Notes under the pieces: generated by a model
Databases searched by the model: none
The model's input: the letters and a program-made list of their open reading frames with translations, nothing else
Told to the model about the DNA's origin: nothing
In this document: positions 15,890-23,962 of the stretch, in pieces
How positions within the stretch are numbered: position 1 is the first letter of the stretch
Layout: each line of letters begins with the position of its first letter
Made by a program: the position numbers and the translations under genes
Assembly: GCA_020025515.1 (NCBI GenBank)
Contig: JAHHRZ010000005.1
Coordinates: 56,424-120,423 of the forward strand
Source of the DNA: Oscillospiraceae bacterium
GTDB lineage: Bacteria; Bacillota; Clostridia; Oscillospirales; Oscillospiraceae
DNA: 64,000 bases
Reading direction: 5' to 3'

Positions 15890-15965
15890 GGACGATTAGC
15901 TCAGCTGGTAGAGCATGCGCTTGACGTGCGCAGGGTCAGCGGTTCGAGTCCGTTATCGTCCACCA
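15890..15965 (+). tRNA. tRNA-Val (anticodon GAC)
   Basis: 76-nt cloverleaf: acceptor GGACGAT/ATCGTCC, D-arm with AGCTGGTAGAGC, anticodon stem TGCGC/GCGCA with loop TTGACGT (anticodon GAC, reading GUC and GUU), T-arm GGTTCGAGTCC, discriminator A and an encoded CCA end. Identical in sequence to the copy at 16208. Confidence 0.97.
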
Positions 15966-15968
15966 TGT

Positions 15969-16002
15969 AAAGGCCGAACTTCGTTGGGGAGTTCGGCCTT
16001 TT
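15969..16002 (+). terminator. Terminator of the first tRNA-Val
   Basis: AAAGGCCGAACT pairs with AGTTCGGCCTTT (15969-15980 with 15990-16001), then further T. Confidence 0.9.
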
Positions 16003-16166
16003 ATAATGAGTTTCCATGGATAGGGCTGCTGTTTCTGCCTGTTTAGGCAGATCAGAGGAAAGTGTGCAATATCCATGTATACAGAATTCCAGTCTCCTTT
16101 GCAATGGGTAAATCTGTGCTGTTTTTGTGTTACATAGCAAATGACAGACAACAACCAATAAAATAC

Positions 16167-16195
16167 TTGACAAACAGCAGCAGAACTGTTATAAT
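16167..16195 (+). promoter_or_regulatory. Promoter of the second tRNA-Val
   Basis: Perfect consensus TTGACA (16167-16172), 17-bp spacer, TATAAT (16190-16195); the spacer sequence differs from that of the first copy. Confidence 0.9.
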
Positions 16196-16207
16196 AGCCC
16201 AGTCGAT

Positions 16208-16283
16208 GGACGATTAGCTCAGCTGGTAGAGCATGCGCTTGACGTGCGCAGGGTCAGCGGTTCGAGTCCGTTATCGTCCACCA
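16208..16283 (+). tRNA. tRNA-Val (anticodon GAC), second identical copy
   Basis: All 76 nt are identical to the tRNA at 15890, including the encoded CCA. Promoter and terminator sequences differ between the two cassettes, so the copies are kept identical by selection or gene conversion and not by a recent duplication of the whole unit. Confidence 0.97.
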
Positions 16284-16287
16284 TTGA

Positions 16288-16317
16288 AATCCGCTGACGG
16301 CTGTCAGCGGATTTTTT
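16288..16317 (+). terminator. Terminator of the second tRNA-Val
   Basis: 11-bp stem AATCCGCTGAC / GTCAGCGGATT (16288-16298 with 16303-16313), 4-nt loop, T-run to 16317. Confidence 0.92.
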
Positions 16318-16425
16318 CTGCGCTCCACATGACGGTTTGAAGCATTTTACCTGAATCGTGAAACAAACACATTCTGTGCGGGTGCTTAAGGTAGGGAGCA
16401 TGGCTTTTGAAAATAGGAATTTAGC

Positions 16426-16453
16426 TTGTGTATTTTGTGCTTTGATGTATAAT
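16426..16453 (+). promoter_or_regulatory. Promoter of the second MATE gene
   Basis: TTGTGT (16426-16431), 16-bp spacer, TATAAT (16448-16453). Confidence 0.55.
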
Positions 16454-16491
16454 AAACGAAGATATGTTGACAGATAGGGGGAACAGATGCA

Positions 16492-17850
16492 ATGAAAATG
16501 GAGAACGATCTGGGGCGTGACAAAATTTCACGTCTGGTAATGAGAATCGCAATTCCCAGTATGCTGGCGCAGTTTGTCAGTGTGCTCTATAGCATCGTGG
16601 ACCGAATGTTTGTGGGCAATATCCCCGGTGTGGGAGCAGAATCCCTGGCAGGTGTTGGTGTATGCGGCCCCATTGTGACTATGATTGGTGCGTTTGCGTT
16701 TCTGGTGGGAATTGGTGGGACGCCGCTTATGGGAATTGCGCTGGGAGAAGGAAATAAAGAAAAAGCCTCCACGATTTTGGCGAATTGCTTTGTGATGCTT
16801 TGTGCCGTTTCGTTGGTGGTCACCGGGCTGGCGTTGGCCCTGAAGGAACCAATGCTTCGGCTCTTTGGAGCCAGTGATGTGACTTATCCTTATGCGGAGG
16901 AATATTTCTCGGTCTATGTCATGGGCACGGTTTTTGCCCTGCTGTCCATGGGAATGTACCAGTTTGTCATCGCCCAGGGATATGCGAAGGTGGGCATGTG
17001 CTCGGTGATTTTAGGCGCCGTGCTGAATATTATCCTGGACCCGATCTTTATCTATGTGTTTCACATGGGGGTTCGGGGAGCGGCTGTGGCTACGGTGATC
17101 AGTCAGGCGGCCAGTGCGGCCTTTGTGCTGATGTTCCTGCTGGGAGGTGCAAACATCACCATTTCCTTTGGTGGATACAGCTATAAAACGATGCTGCAGG
17201 TGCTGAAGCTGGGTTTTACTCCCTTCGCAATTATTGCGGCAGATAATATTATGCTGATTACCATGAATGCCCTGCTGCAAAAGCATGGCGGGGCCAATGG
17301 CGATACGCTCATTACGGTCAATACCATTGTCCAGAGCTTTATGCTGGTGATGACCATGCCCCTGGGCGGCATCAGCGGCGGAACGCAGTGTATTCTGAGC
17401 TACAACTATGGCGCCGGATTTTCAGACCGTGTCTTGAAGGCCCAGAGATACATTGCGGCTTTGTGCGCGGGGTATACGGCGATCCTCTTTGTCCTGGCTC
17501 GTGTGGGCGGAACGGTGTTTGCCTCTCTGTTTACATCGGATGCAGCCATTAAAGAGCAGGCTTGCTGGGCCATCCGAATTTGCACCCTGGCGGCGGTGCC
17601 CTTGGGAATCCAGTATTGCATTGTGGATGGATTTACGGGAATGGGGCAGATTCAGATGTCGTTTCCCCTGTCTTTCTGGAGAAAAGCGGCCTATTTTGTT
17701 GCCATCTTTCTGATTCCCACTGTGGCCGAGGCCCCTATGATCTTCTATGCAGAGCCCATTTCCGACATTGTTTCAGTTATGGTTTCGATTCCTGTGTACC
17801 TGTTCAGCATTAAGAAAATTCTCAGAAAACGGGAGAACAGGCTGGCTTAA
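16492..17850 (+). CDS. MATE family efflux transporter
   Basis: 452-residue, about 12-helix MATE transporter. Begins MKMENDLGRDKISRLVMRIA; family segments include SIVDRMFVGNIPGVG (about 33-47), PIFIYVFHMGVRGAA in the first repeat and the second-repeat start GFTPFAIIAADNI near residue 240. It resembles the NorM/DinF-type exporters of clostridia; substrate unknown. GGGGGAAC precedes the ATG by about 8 nt; a second in-frame ATG two codons later is equally possible. Flanked by its own promoter and a strong terminator, so monocistronic. Only distantly similar to the MATE protein at 1.6 kb. Confidence 0.92.
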   Translation: MKMENDLGRDKISRLVMRIAIPSMLAQFVSVLYSIVDRMFVGNIPGVGAESLAGVGVCGPIVTMIGAFAFLVGIGGTPLMGIALGEGNKEKASTILANCFVMLCAVSLVVTGLALALKEPMLRLFGASDVTYPYAEEYFSVYVMGTVFALLSMGMYQFVIAQGYAKVGMCSVILGAVLNIILDPIFIYVFHMGVRGAAVATVISQAASAAFVLMFLLGGANITISFGGYSYKTMLQVLKLGFTPFAIIAADNIMLITMNALLQKHGGANGDTLITVNTIVQSFMLVMTMPLGGISGGTQCILSYNYGAGFSDRVLKAQRYIAALCAGYTAILFVLARVGGTVFASLFTSDAAIKEQACWAIRICTLAAVPLGIQYCIVDGFTGMGQIQMSFPLSFWRKAAYFVAIFLIPTVAEAPMIFYAEPISDIVSVMVSIPVYLFSIKKILRKRENRLA

Positions 17851-17856
17851 ATTGAT

Positions 17857-17908
17857 ACCCCGAATGATGCTTCGATGTAATGCGAGCAATCATTCGGGGT
17901 TATTTTTT
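17857..17908 (+). terminator. Terminator of the second MATE gene
   Basis: Perfect 12-bp stem ACCCCGAATGAT / ATCATTCGGGGT (17857-17868 with 17889-17900) followed by TATTTTTT. Confidence 0.9.
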
Positions 17909-17980
17909 GCCACAACTGCTCTTGGTGGAATTTTATGAGGATGCAAAAATCGACTTATCAGCCATAAAATAGGGGAATTT

Positions 17981-17994
17981 TGACCATCTGGTCA
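17981..17994. promoter_or_regulatory. Palindrome upstream of the buk operon
   Basis: TGACCA-tc-TGGTCA, a 14-bp dyad 82 bp upstream of the buk -35. A plausible regulator-binding site; the regulator is not identifiable. Confidence 0.35.
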
Positions 17995-18075
17995 TTACAG
18001 AAAGCAGCAGCAGACTCCGGTTTTGTCCAAAGCCTGTTACAATATGGCATATTGTACAGAAATTAAAAGGAGCAG

Positions 18076-18104
18076 TTGACAGAAACGGTGCATCATGATA
18101 ATAT
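18076..18104 (+). promoter_or_regulatory. Promoter of the buk-ptb-ior operon
   Basis: TTGACA (18076-18081), 17-bp spacer, TAATAT (18099-18104). The 5' leader to buk is about 80 nt and shows no strong structure. Confidence 0.75.
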
Positions 18105-18191
18105 GGAATGGAAAATGTCATACATCTTGCACTTTGGTCATACCACTTGCATGATGTAATACAATGAAATTTGAGCATTGGGAGGATTTTT

Positions 18192-19247
18192 ATGAAGATT
18201 CTGGTCCTGAACCCCGGCGCAACATCGACAAAAATTTCTATCTTTGAAGAGGAAGAAGAAATCTTCAAGACCAACATTGTGCACAGTGCGGAGGATTTGG
18301 CTCCCTTTGTTCATATCATTGATCAGGGGCCCTACCGTAAGGAGCTGATTCTGAAAACCATTCAGGACGCAGGCTATCAGATGTCCGATTTTAATGCCGT
18401 CTGCGGTCGTGGTGGACTCCTGCACCATATTCCCTCCGGTACATATGCCATTTCTGACAAGGTCATTGCCGATGTGAAGGACCCTCCCTATGGCGAGCAT
18501 GCCTCCAATCTGGGCGTGCTGCTGGCCAAGGAGCTGGGGGATCTGGCCGGGCTTCCTTCCTTCTTTGTGGACCCTGTGTGTGTGGATGAAATGAGCGAAG
18601 TGGCCCATGTGTCTGGCTTTAAGGGCATGCAGAGAGAGTCCTTCTTCCATGCGCTCAATCAGAAGTCCATTGCCCGGAAGGCTGCAAAGATTCTGGGAAA
18701 GCCCTATGAAGAGTGTCGTATGATCGTGGTTCATATGGGCGGCGGCGTTTCCGTAGCAGCTCATGAGAATGGCCTGTGCGTGGATGTATATAATGTGAAG
18801 GATGAGGGTGCCTTCGGTATGGACCGTGGCGGCAGCCTCCCTGTCAATGCTGTGATCAATCTGTGCTTCTCTGGTCTTACCAAGAAGGAAGTAAAAAAGA
18901 AGCTGGGTGTGGAGGCCGGTGCCTACTCCTATGTGGGAACCAAGGATTTCCGTGAGGTTCAGCGTAAAGCACTGGAAGAAAATGATCCTGATTGCCGTCT
19001 GGTATTCGATGCTATGGCATATCAGCTGTCCAAGGACATTGGCGCTATGGCCGCTGTTCTGAGATTCAAGGTGGATGCCATTGTGTACACCGGTGGCATG
19101 GCCTACTCCGATCCTCTGACGGAAGCCATCACCGGCTATGTGGGAGATTTGGCACCTGTGATTCGCCTCCCCGGCGAAGAGGAGATGCGCTCTCTGGCAG
19201 AAGGTGCCCTCCGGGTTCTCCATGGAGAGCGTGCCAAGGTTTACTAA
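18192..19247 (+). CDS. buk: Butyrate kinase
   Basis: Acetokinase-family (ASKHA) enzyme of 351 residues that turns an acyl phosphate plus ADP into acid plus ATP. N-terminal phosphate loop LNPGATSTKISIF, CGRGGLLHHIPSGTY near residue 75, catalytic-region VVHMGGGVSVAAH (about 180) and GAFGMDRGGSLP; the C-terminal lobe holds AIVYTGGMAYSDPL. These are Buk signatures rather than acetate-kinase ones. The start at 18192 is set by GGGAGGA 5-6 nt upstream; a longer in-frame start lies before the site. It is followed 18 nt later by ptb and then by iorAB and an aminotransferase, so the true acyl group may be branched-chain or aryl rather than butyryl. Strong codon bias. Confidence 0.93.
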   Translation: MKILVLNPGATSTKISIFEEEEEIFKTNIVHSAEDLAPFVHIIDQGPYRKELILKTIQDAGYQMSDFNAVCGRGGLLHHIPSGTYAISDKVIADVKDPPYGEHASNLGVLLAKELGDLAGLPSFFVDPVCVDEMSEVAHVSGFKGMQRESFFHALNQKSIARKAAKILGKPYEECRMIVVHMGGGVSVAAHENGLCVDVYNVKDEGAFGMDRGGSLPVNAVINLCFSGLTKKEVKKKLGVEAGAYSYVGTKDFREVQRKALEENDPDCRLVFDAMAYQLSKDIGAMAAVLRFKVDAIVYTGGMAYSDPLTEAITGYVGDLAPVIRLPGEEEMRSLAEGALRVLHGERAKVY

Positions 19248-19265
19248 TTTAGGAGGTAATTAACG

Positions 19266-20171
19266 ATGATGAACACAATTTCCTCTATTCTGGCTGCGGC
19301 TGCCGCCGCACCGGAAAAAAGAACCATTGCGGTTGCTGCTGCCCACGATGAGGATGTCCTCACCGCCGTGGCTGAGGCCCGGAAGGCCGGCATTGCCGAG
19401 GCAGTGCTGACCGGCAACGGAGAGAAAATCCGTGAGATTCTGAAGTCTCTGGGGGAGAATCCAGAGAATTACACCATCTGTGAGGGAGAGACCGCCGCAG
19501 AATGTGCCGCTCTGGCTGTAAAAGCCGTCCGGGATGGCAAGGCCAACTTCCTGATGAAGGGTCTGCTGGGTACCGGCGATTTGATGCGTGCCGTCATTGA
19601 CCGTGAAAACGGCCTGCGTACCGGCAGACTGATCAGCCATGTGATGCTCTATGAGGTCCCCGGCTACAAGATGCTGGCTCTGTCCGATGGCGGTATGAAT
19701 ACCTTCCCCGATCTGGACAAGAAGGCGGAAATTCTGGAAAATGCCGCCCGGGTTCTGAAGGCCCTGGGGTATGAATCTATGAATGCGGCCTGTGTCTGCG
19801 GCGCGGAGGTGGTGAACCCCAAGGTGCAGTCCACTCTGGATGCAAAGGCTCTCACCGAAATGACCGATCGCTGGGCTCCTTATCATATGCAGGTCTGCGG
19901 CCCCGTGGGCTTGGACCTGGCCGTCAGCACCGCCGCCTGTCACCACAAGGGCTATGAGGCTCCCGGTGCCGGTGAAGCCGATATCCTGCTGGTTCCTACC
20001 TATGAGGTGGGCAACGGCATTGGCAAGGCGCTGGGCCTGTTTGCAGGTGCCAAGAACGCAGGCATTATTCTGGGTGCCAAGGTGCCCATTGTTCTGGTTT
20101 CCCGTGCGGACTCCGCAGAAAGCAAGCTGGCCTCCATCGCTTTGGGCGCAGTAACAGCGGGCCAGGTATAA
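19266..20171 (+). CDS. ptb: Phosphate butyryltransferase
   Basis: Converts acyl-CoA and phosphate to acyl phosphate and CoA, feeding butyrate kinase. 301 residues of the phosphate acetyl/butyryltransferase family; visible blocks include ANFLMKGLLGTGDLMRAV (about 95-112), LSDGGMNTFPDL (about 138) and the C-terminal PTYEVGNGIGKALGLFAGAKNAG region. TTAGGAGGT lies 8 nt before the ATG; a second ATG follows directly. Gene order buk-ptb is inverted relative to the common ptb-buk order of clostridia. It sits 89 nt upstream of iorA in the same direction, linking acyl-CoA formation by IorAB to ATP synthesis. Confidence 0.93.
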   Translation: MMNTISSILAAAAAAPEKRTIAVAAAHDEDVLTAVAEARKAGIAEAVLTGNGEKIREILKSLGENPENYTICEGETAAECAALAVKAVRDGKANFLMKGLLGTGDLMRAVIDRENGLRTGRLISHVMLYEVPGYKMLALSDGGMNTFPDLDKKAEILENAARVLKALGYESMNAACVCGAEVVNPKVQSTLDAKALTEMTDRWAPYHMQVCGPVGLDLAVSTAACHHKGYEAPGAGEADILLVPTYEVGNGIGKALGLFAGAKNAGIILGAKVPIVLVSRADSAESKLASIALGAVTAGQV

Positions 20172-20260
20172 AAAGACTGTCTGGGCGAAGGCCCGAAAGA
20201 TACATCCGTTTTATATTGCAAACAATCAACATATCATTTTCTTGAAAGGTGGGATTCTCC

Positions 20261-22009
20261 ATGAAACACTTGCTCTCCGGCAATGAAGCCGCGGCAAGAG
20301 GCGCCTACGAAGGAGGCGTCAAGGTGTGCTCTGCTTATCCCGGCACACCCAGTACGGAAATCTTTGAAAATCTGCCCCAGTACAAGGACAGCTTGTACTG
20401 CGAGTGGGCACCCAATGAAAAGGTAGCCACTGAGGTTGCCATTGGTGCTGCTCTGGGCGGCGTGCGCAGCCTGACTGCCATGAAGCATGTTGGCGTCAAT
20501 GTTGCAGCGGACCCCATTTTCACCGCTGCTTACAACGGTGTAGATAAGGGCTTCGTTATTGTCTCCGCTGACGATCCTTCCATGCACTCTTCTCAGAACG
20601 AGCAGGACAACCGCCATTATGCCCGTGCCGCCCGTCTGCCCATGGTGGAGCCTTCCGACTCTCAGGAGTGCCTGGACTTCATGAAGGCTGCTTTTGAGCT
20701 GTCCGAGAAGTGGCGGATCCCCGTTCTGTACCGAGTGACCACCCGTGTGTGCCACTCTAAGAGCCTGGTTGAGTTCTCTGACCGCCAGGAGGCTTCCTAT
20801 GAGCCTTTCGTCCGCAATGTGGCTACCCGTGTCAGCACCCCTGCCAACGCCTATCGGAACCACGCCACTGTGGAAAAGAAAATGGAAGAGATGGCAGAGT
20901 ACGGAAACACCTGCCCTCTGAACAAGGTGGAAATGGCTGATACCAAGATCGGTGTAATTACTGCCGGTATCGCCTACCAGTACGCCAAGGAGGCCTTCCC
21001 CGAGGGCACTTCCTTCCTGAAGCTGGGCCTCACCAACCCCATGCCCATGGGCCTTGTAAAGGACTTTGCTTCTAAGGTGGAAAAGCTCTATGTCATTGAA
21101 GAGCTGGATCCCTTTATGGAAGAGCAGATCAAGGCTGCCGGTATCCAGTGCGTAGGCAAGGAGCTTACGGGCCTGCTGTATGAGCTGAATCCTCAGCTTC
21201 TGAAGGAGCGGCTGTTCAATGAGAAGCCCGCTACCAAGTCCGTAGCTGTGAACCCTGTGCCCCGTCCTCCCGTTCTGTGCCCCGGCTGTCCCCACAGAGG
21301 TTTCTTCTACACCATGTCCAAGAATAAGAACTTCGTGGTGGGCGGTGATATCGGCTGCTACACGCTGGGTTGCGCTGCCCCTCTGAACGCACTGGACTCC
21401 GTTGTCTGCATGGGCGGCGGCTTCACTGTGGCCATGGGTATGAGCAAGGCCTTTGAAATTGCAGGCGAGACGCAGAAGAAGGTCTTCGGCGTGGTTGGTG
21501 ACTCCACCTTCTTCCACTCCGGCATGACCGGCGCTGCTGAAATCATCTATAACAAGGGCAACATGATCCCTGTGGTTCTGGACAACTCCATTACCGGTAT
21601 GACCGGACACCAGGATAACCCCGGCTCCGGTTACACCCTGCAGGGTGATATTGCTGAGGCCATCAAGATTGAAGATGTTCTGAAGTCCCTGGGCTATCAG
21701 AATGTGATTATCGTGGATCCTCAGGATCTGAAGGCAATGCAGAAGGCTGTTGACGATGCGCTGGCCTCCACCGTTCCTGCTGCCATTATTACCCGCCGTC
21801 CCTGCCTGCTGATTAAGCGGATCAAGCACGACATTGGCCAGTGCGTTGTGGATACGGATAAGTGCATCGGCTGTAAGAAGTGCCTGAAGGTGGGCTGCCC
21901 TGCTGTCATGATGAAGGACGGCAAGAGCTCCATTGATCCCACCCTCTGCGTAGGCTGTACCGTCTGTGCCCAGGTTTGCCCTGTGGGTGCCATTTCCAGA
22001 AAGGAGTAA
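20261..22009 (+). CDS. iorA: Indolepyruvate ferredoxin oxidoreductase, alpha subunit
   Basis: Catalytic subunit (582 residues) of the enzyme that oxidatively decarboxylates aryl 2-oxo acids to acyl-CoA, reducing ferredoxin. N-terminal pyrimidine domain SGNEAAARGAYEGGVKVC with the glutamate-bearing YPGTPSTEI; TPP-binding core CPGCPHRGFFY and GDIGCYTLGC, then GDSTFFHSGMTGAAE with the downstream Asn typical of TPP motifs. Two C-terminal [4Fe-4S] clusters: CIGCKKCLKVGCP and CVGCTVCAQVCP. Start at 20261 (MKHLLSGNEA) follows AAAGGTGGG; an in-frame ATG at 20249 lies within that site. Substrates in characterised homologues are indolepyruvate, phenylpyruvate and hydroxyphenylpyruvate; this one is inferred by family. 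iorB follows after 4 nt. Confidence 0.94.
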   Translation: MKHLLSGNEAAARGAYEGGVKVCSAYPGTPSTEIFENLPQYKDSLYCEWAPNEKVATEVAIGAALGGVRSLTAMKHVGVNVAADPIFTAAYNGVDKGFVIVSADDPSMHSSQNEQDNRHYARAARLPMVEPSDSQECLDFMKAAFELSEKWRIPVLYRVTTRVCHSKSLVEFSDRQEASYEPFVRNVATRVSTPANAYRNHATVEKKMEEMAEYGNTCPLNKVEMADTKIGVITAGIAYQYAKEAFPEGTSFLKLGLTNPMPMGLVKDFASKVEKLYVIEELDPFMEEQIKAAGIQCVGKELTGLLYELNPQLLKERLFNEKPATKSVAVNPVPRPPVLCPGCPHRGFFYTMSKNKNFVVGGDIGCYTLGCAAPLNALDSVVCMGGGFTVAMGMSKAFEIAGETQKKVFGVVGDSTFFHSGMTGAAEIIYNKGNMIPVVLDNSITGMTGHQDNPGSGYTLQGDIAEAIKIEDVLKSLGYQNVIIVDPQDLKAMQKAVDDALASTVPAAIITRRPCLLIKRIKHDIGQCVVDTDKCIGCKKCLKVGCPAVMMKDGKSSIDPTLCVGCTVCAQVCPVGAISRKE

Positions 22010-22013
22010 GACA

Positions 22014-22598
22014 ATGAGCGAAGTAAAGAGTATTCTCCTTGTGGGCGTTGGCGGTCAGGGTGCCATTCTGACAGCTAAGGTCCTGGTCAACGGCCTGATG
22101 AAGGCCGGATATGATGTAAAGATGTCCGAGGTCCACGGCATGAGCCAGAGAGGTGGCTCCGTCTCTACCCAGGTTCGCTGGGGTGAGAAGGTTTATTCCC
22201 CCCTCATTGGCGACGGTGCCGCCGACTACATGGTAGCCTTCGAAAAGATGGAGGCTGTTCGCTATGCCAATTTCCTGAAGCCCGAGGGCGTGGCGGTCAT
22301 CAATGACTATGAGATTGCCTCTGCCACCACTGCTTCCGGTCAGTTCCAGTATCCTGAGGGATGTCTGGAGGCCATGCAGAACACCTTTAAGACCTTCCCG
22401 CTGAAGGCCGGTGAAATTGCTATGAGCCTGGGTAACCCCAAGTGCATGAACATCGTGCTGTTTGGCGCTCTGACCCATGTGCTGGGTCTGGAGCAGATTG
22501 ACTGGGAGACCGTCATCCGTGAGACAGTTCCTGCCAAGTTCCTGGATCTCAACCTGCGTGCATACCATGCCGGTCTGGAGGCAGCGAAGGCTGTTTAA
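22014..22598 (+). CDS. iorB: Indolepyruvate ferredoxin oxidoreductase, beta subunit
   Basis: 194-residue gamma-type subunit of 2-oxoacid:ferredoxin oxidoreductase, which binds CoA and completes the IorA active site. It begins SILLVGVGGQGAILTAKVL, the hallmark of this subunit, followed by SEVHGMSQRGGSVSTQVRWG. Start at 22014 is fixed by AAAGGAG inside the 3' end of iorA, with a 4-nt intergenic gap, so the two are translationally coupled. Length is normal. A GC-rich hairpin without a T-run separates it from the aminotransferase gene. Confidence 0.94.
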   Translation: MSEVKSILLVGVGGQGAILTAKVLVNGLMKAGYDVKMSEVHGMSQRGGSVSTQVRWGEKVYSPLIGDGAADYMVAFEKMEAVRYANFLKPEGVAVINDYEIASATTASGQFQYPEGCLEAMQNTFKTFPLKAGEIAMSLGNPKCMNIVLFGALTHVLGLEQIDWETVIRETVPAKFLDLNLRAYHAGLEAAKAV

Positions 22599-22612
22599 TT
22601 GAAAAGCAATTT

Positions 22613-22640
22613 CTGGGGCGGGCATGCCAGCCCGCCCCAG
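22613..22640 (+). promoter_or_regulatory. Intercistronic hairpin between iorB and the aminotransferase
   Basis: Perfect 11-bp GC-rich stem CTGGGGCGGGC / GCCCGCCCCAG with a 6-nt loop and no T-run. It could stabilise the upstream mRNA or set expression ratio; it is not a standard terminator. Confidence 0.6.
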
Positions 22641-22666
22641 TACTCTAACTTAGGAGGTATTTATTT

Positions 22667-23854
22667 ATGGTTTCTAAAGAAATGTGGGCCCTTGGTGCCA
22701 ACCGTTCTGTCATCCGTGACCTGTTCGAGTACGGCCTGAAGCAGGCTGCAATCGTAGGTCCGGAGAATGTCTTTGACTACTCCCTGGGCAATCCCTCCAT
22801 TCCGTCTCCTGATGCCGTGAATGATGCCATTCGTGCCATTCTGGATGATACTGACAGCATCAAGGTCCACGGCTACACCTCTGCCGTCGGCGATATTGAA
22901 ACACGGCAGGCCATTGCAGATGATCTGAATAAGCGCTACAATGCCGGGATTCGTCCTGAGAACCTGTTCATTTGCTGCGGCGCAGCCCCCGGCCTCATTG
23001 CCATCATGCGTGCGCTGGCCGCCACCAAGGAAGCAGAGTTTGTGGCAATCGCTCCCTATTTCCCGGAGTATAAGCCGTTTGCCACCTGTGCAGGCGGAAA
23101 GCTGGTTGTGGTTCCTGCGGATACCGAGCATTTTCAGATCGATCTCAAGGCACTGGAGGCTGCAATTACTCCCAACACTCAGGCGGTCATTGTAAACTCC
23201 CCCAATAATCCTGCCGGTACGGTCTACACCGCTGAGACCATTACTGCTCTGGGCCAGCTTCTGACCCGGAAGGGAGAGGAATACGGTCATCCCATCTACA
23301 TCCTGGCTGACGAGCCCTATCGTGAGCTGGTATATGATGGTGTGGAAGTTTCCTTCATCCCCAATCTGTACAAGAACACCATTGTGTGCTACTCCTATTC
23401 CAAGTCCCTGTCCCTGCCCGGCGAGCGTATCGGCTACATCTGCGTGCCCGATGCCTGTGAGGACAGCCAGGAGCTTTATGCAGCCGTGGCGGGTGCGGCC
23501 CGTGCCGGCGGCCATGTCTGTGCCCCCTCTCTGTGGCAGAAAGTGATTGCTCGGTGCGCCCATCTGCGTCCCGACCTGGAAGCCTATGACAAGAACCGCA
23601 AGGCTTTGCAGGAAGGCCTCACCAAGATGGGATATTCTATGGCCAGCCCGGACGGTGCTTTCTATCTGTTTGTCAAGGCTCCCAGCGGCGATGATATTGC
23701 CTTTTCTGAGATGGCGAAGGCCAAGAACCTGCTGGTGGTTCCCGGCACCGGTTTCGGCTGCCCCGGCTGGTTCCGGATCTGCTATTGTGTCTCTTATGAC
23801 ATGATCATGAGAAGTCTGCCGGTCTTTGCCGAGCTTATGGAGCAGAGCAAGTAA
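22667..23854 (+). CDS. PLP-dependent class I/II aminotransferase
   Basis: 395-residue fold-type I aminotransferase. It shows the binding block SPNNPAGTVY (about 180), LADEPYRELVYDG (PLP-ring Asp) and the Schiff-base lysine in SYSKSLSLPGERIGY; the substrate-carboxylate Arg is in WFRICYCVS near the C-terminus. It would convert an amino acid to the 2-oxo acid used by IorAB. Aspartate, alanine or aromatic specificity cannot be decided from sequence; context favours aromatic or branched-chain amino acids. TTAGGAGGT lies 8 nt before the ATG. It is the last gene of the run and is followed by GC-rich terminator structure. Confidence 0.88.
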   Translation: MVSKEMWALGANRSVIRDLFEYGLKQAAIVGPENVFDYSLGNPSIPSPDAVNDAIRAILDDTDSIKVHGYTSAVGDIETRQAIADDLNKRYNAGIRPENLFICCGAAPGLIAIMRALAATKEAEFVAIAPYFPEYKPFATCAGGKLVVVPADTEHFQIDLKALEAAITPNTQAVIVNSPNNPAGTVYTAETITALGQLLTRKGEEYGHPIYILADEPYRELVYDGVEVSFIPNLYKNTIVCYSYSKSLSLPGERIGYICVPDACEDSQELYAAVAGAARAGGHVCAPSLWQKVIARCAHLRPDLEAYDKNRKALQEGLTKMGYSMASPDGAFYLFVKAPSGDDIAFSEMAKAKNLLVVPGTGFGCPGWFRICYCVSYDMIMRSLPVFAELMEQSK

Positions 23855-23914
23855 ATGATTTTGGGCTGTCCCGCCGCATGGTGGGGCAGCCCGTGTTTAT
23901 TCATCCGTTGAAAT

Positions 23915-23957
23915 AAAAGGGTACGGTCTCAGGAAAATTCTGAGGCCGTACCCTTTT
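23915..23957. terminator. Bidirectional terminator between aminotransferase and rqcP
   Basis: AAAAGGGTACGG-t-CTCAG pairs with CTGAG-g-CCGTACCCTTTT across a 7-nt loop. A-run on one side and T-run on the other make it work on both strands between convergent genes. Confidence 0.92.
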
Positions 23958-23962
23958 GGCTC

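Noticed and set aside
15890..16283. tRNA-Val pair as attachment sites of an integrated element
   Set aside because: No integrase, phage or conjugation genes lie between or near them; each copy has its own promoter and terminator.
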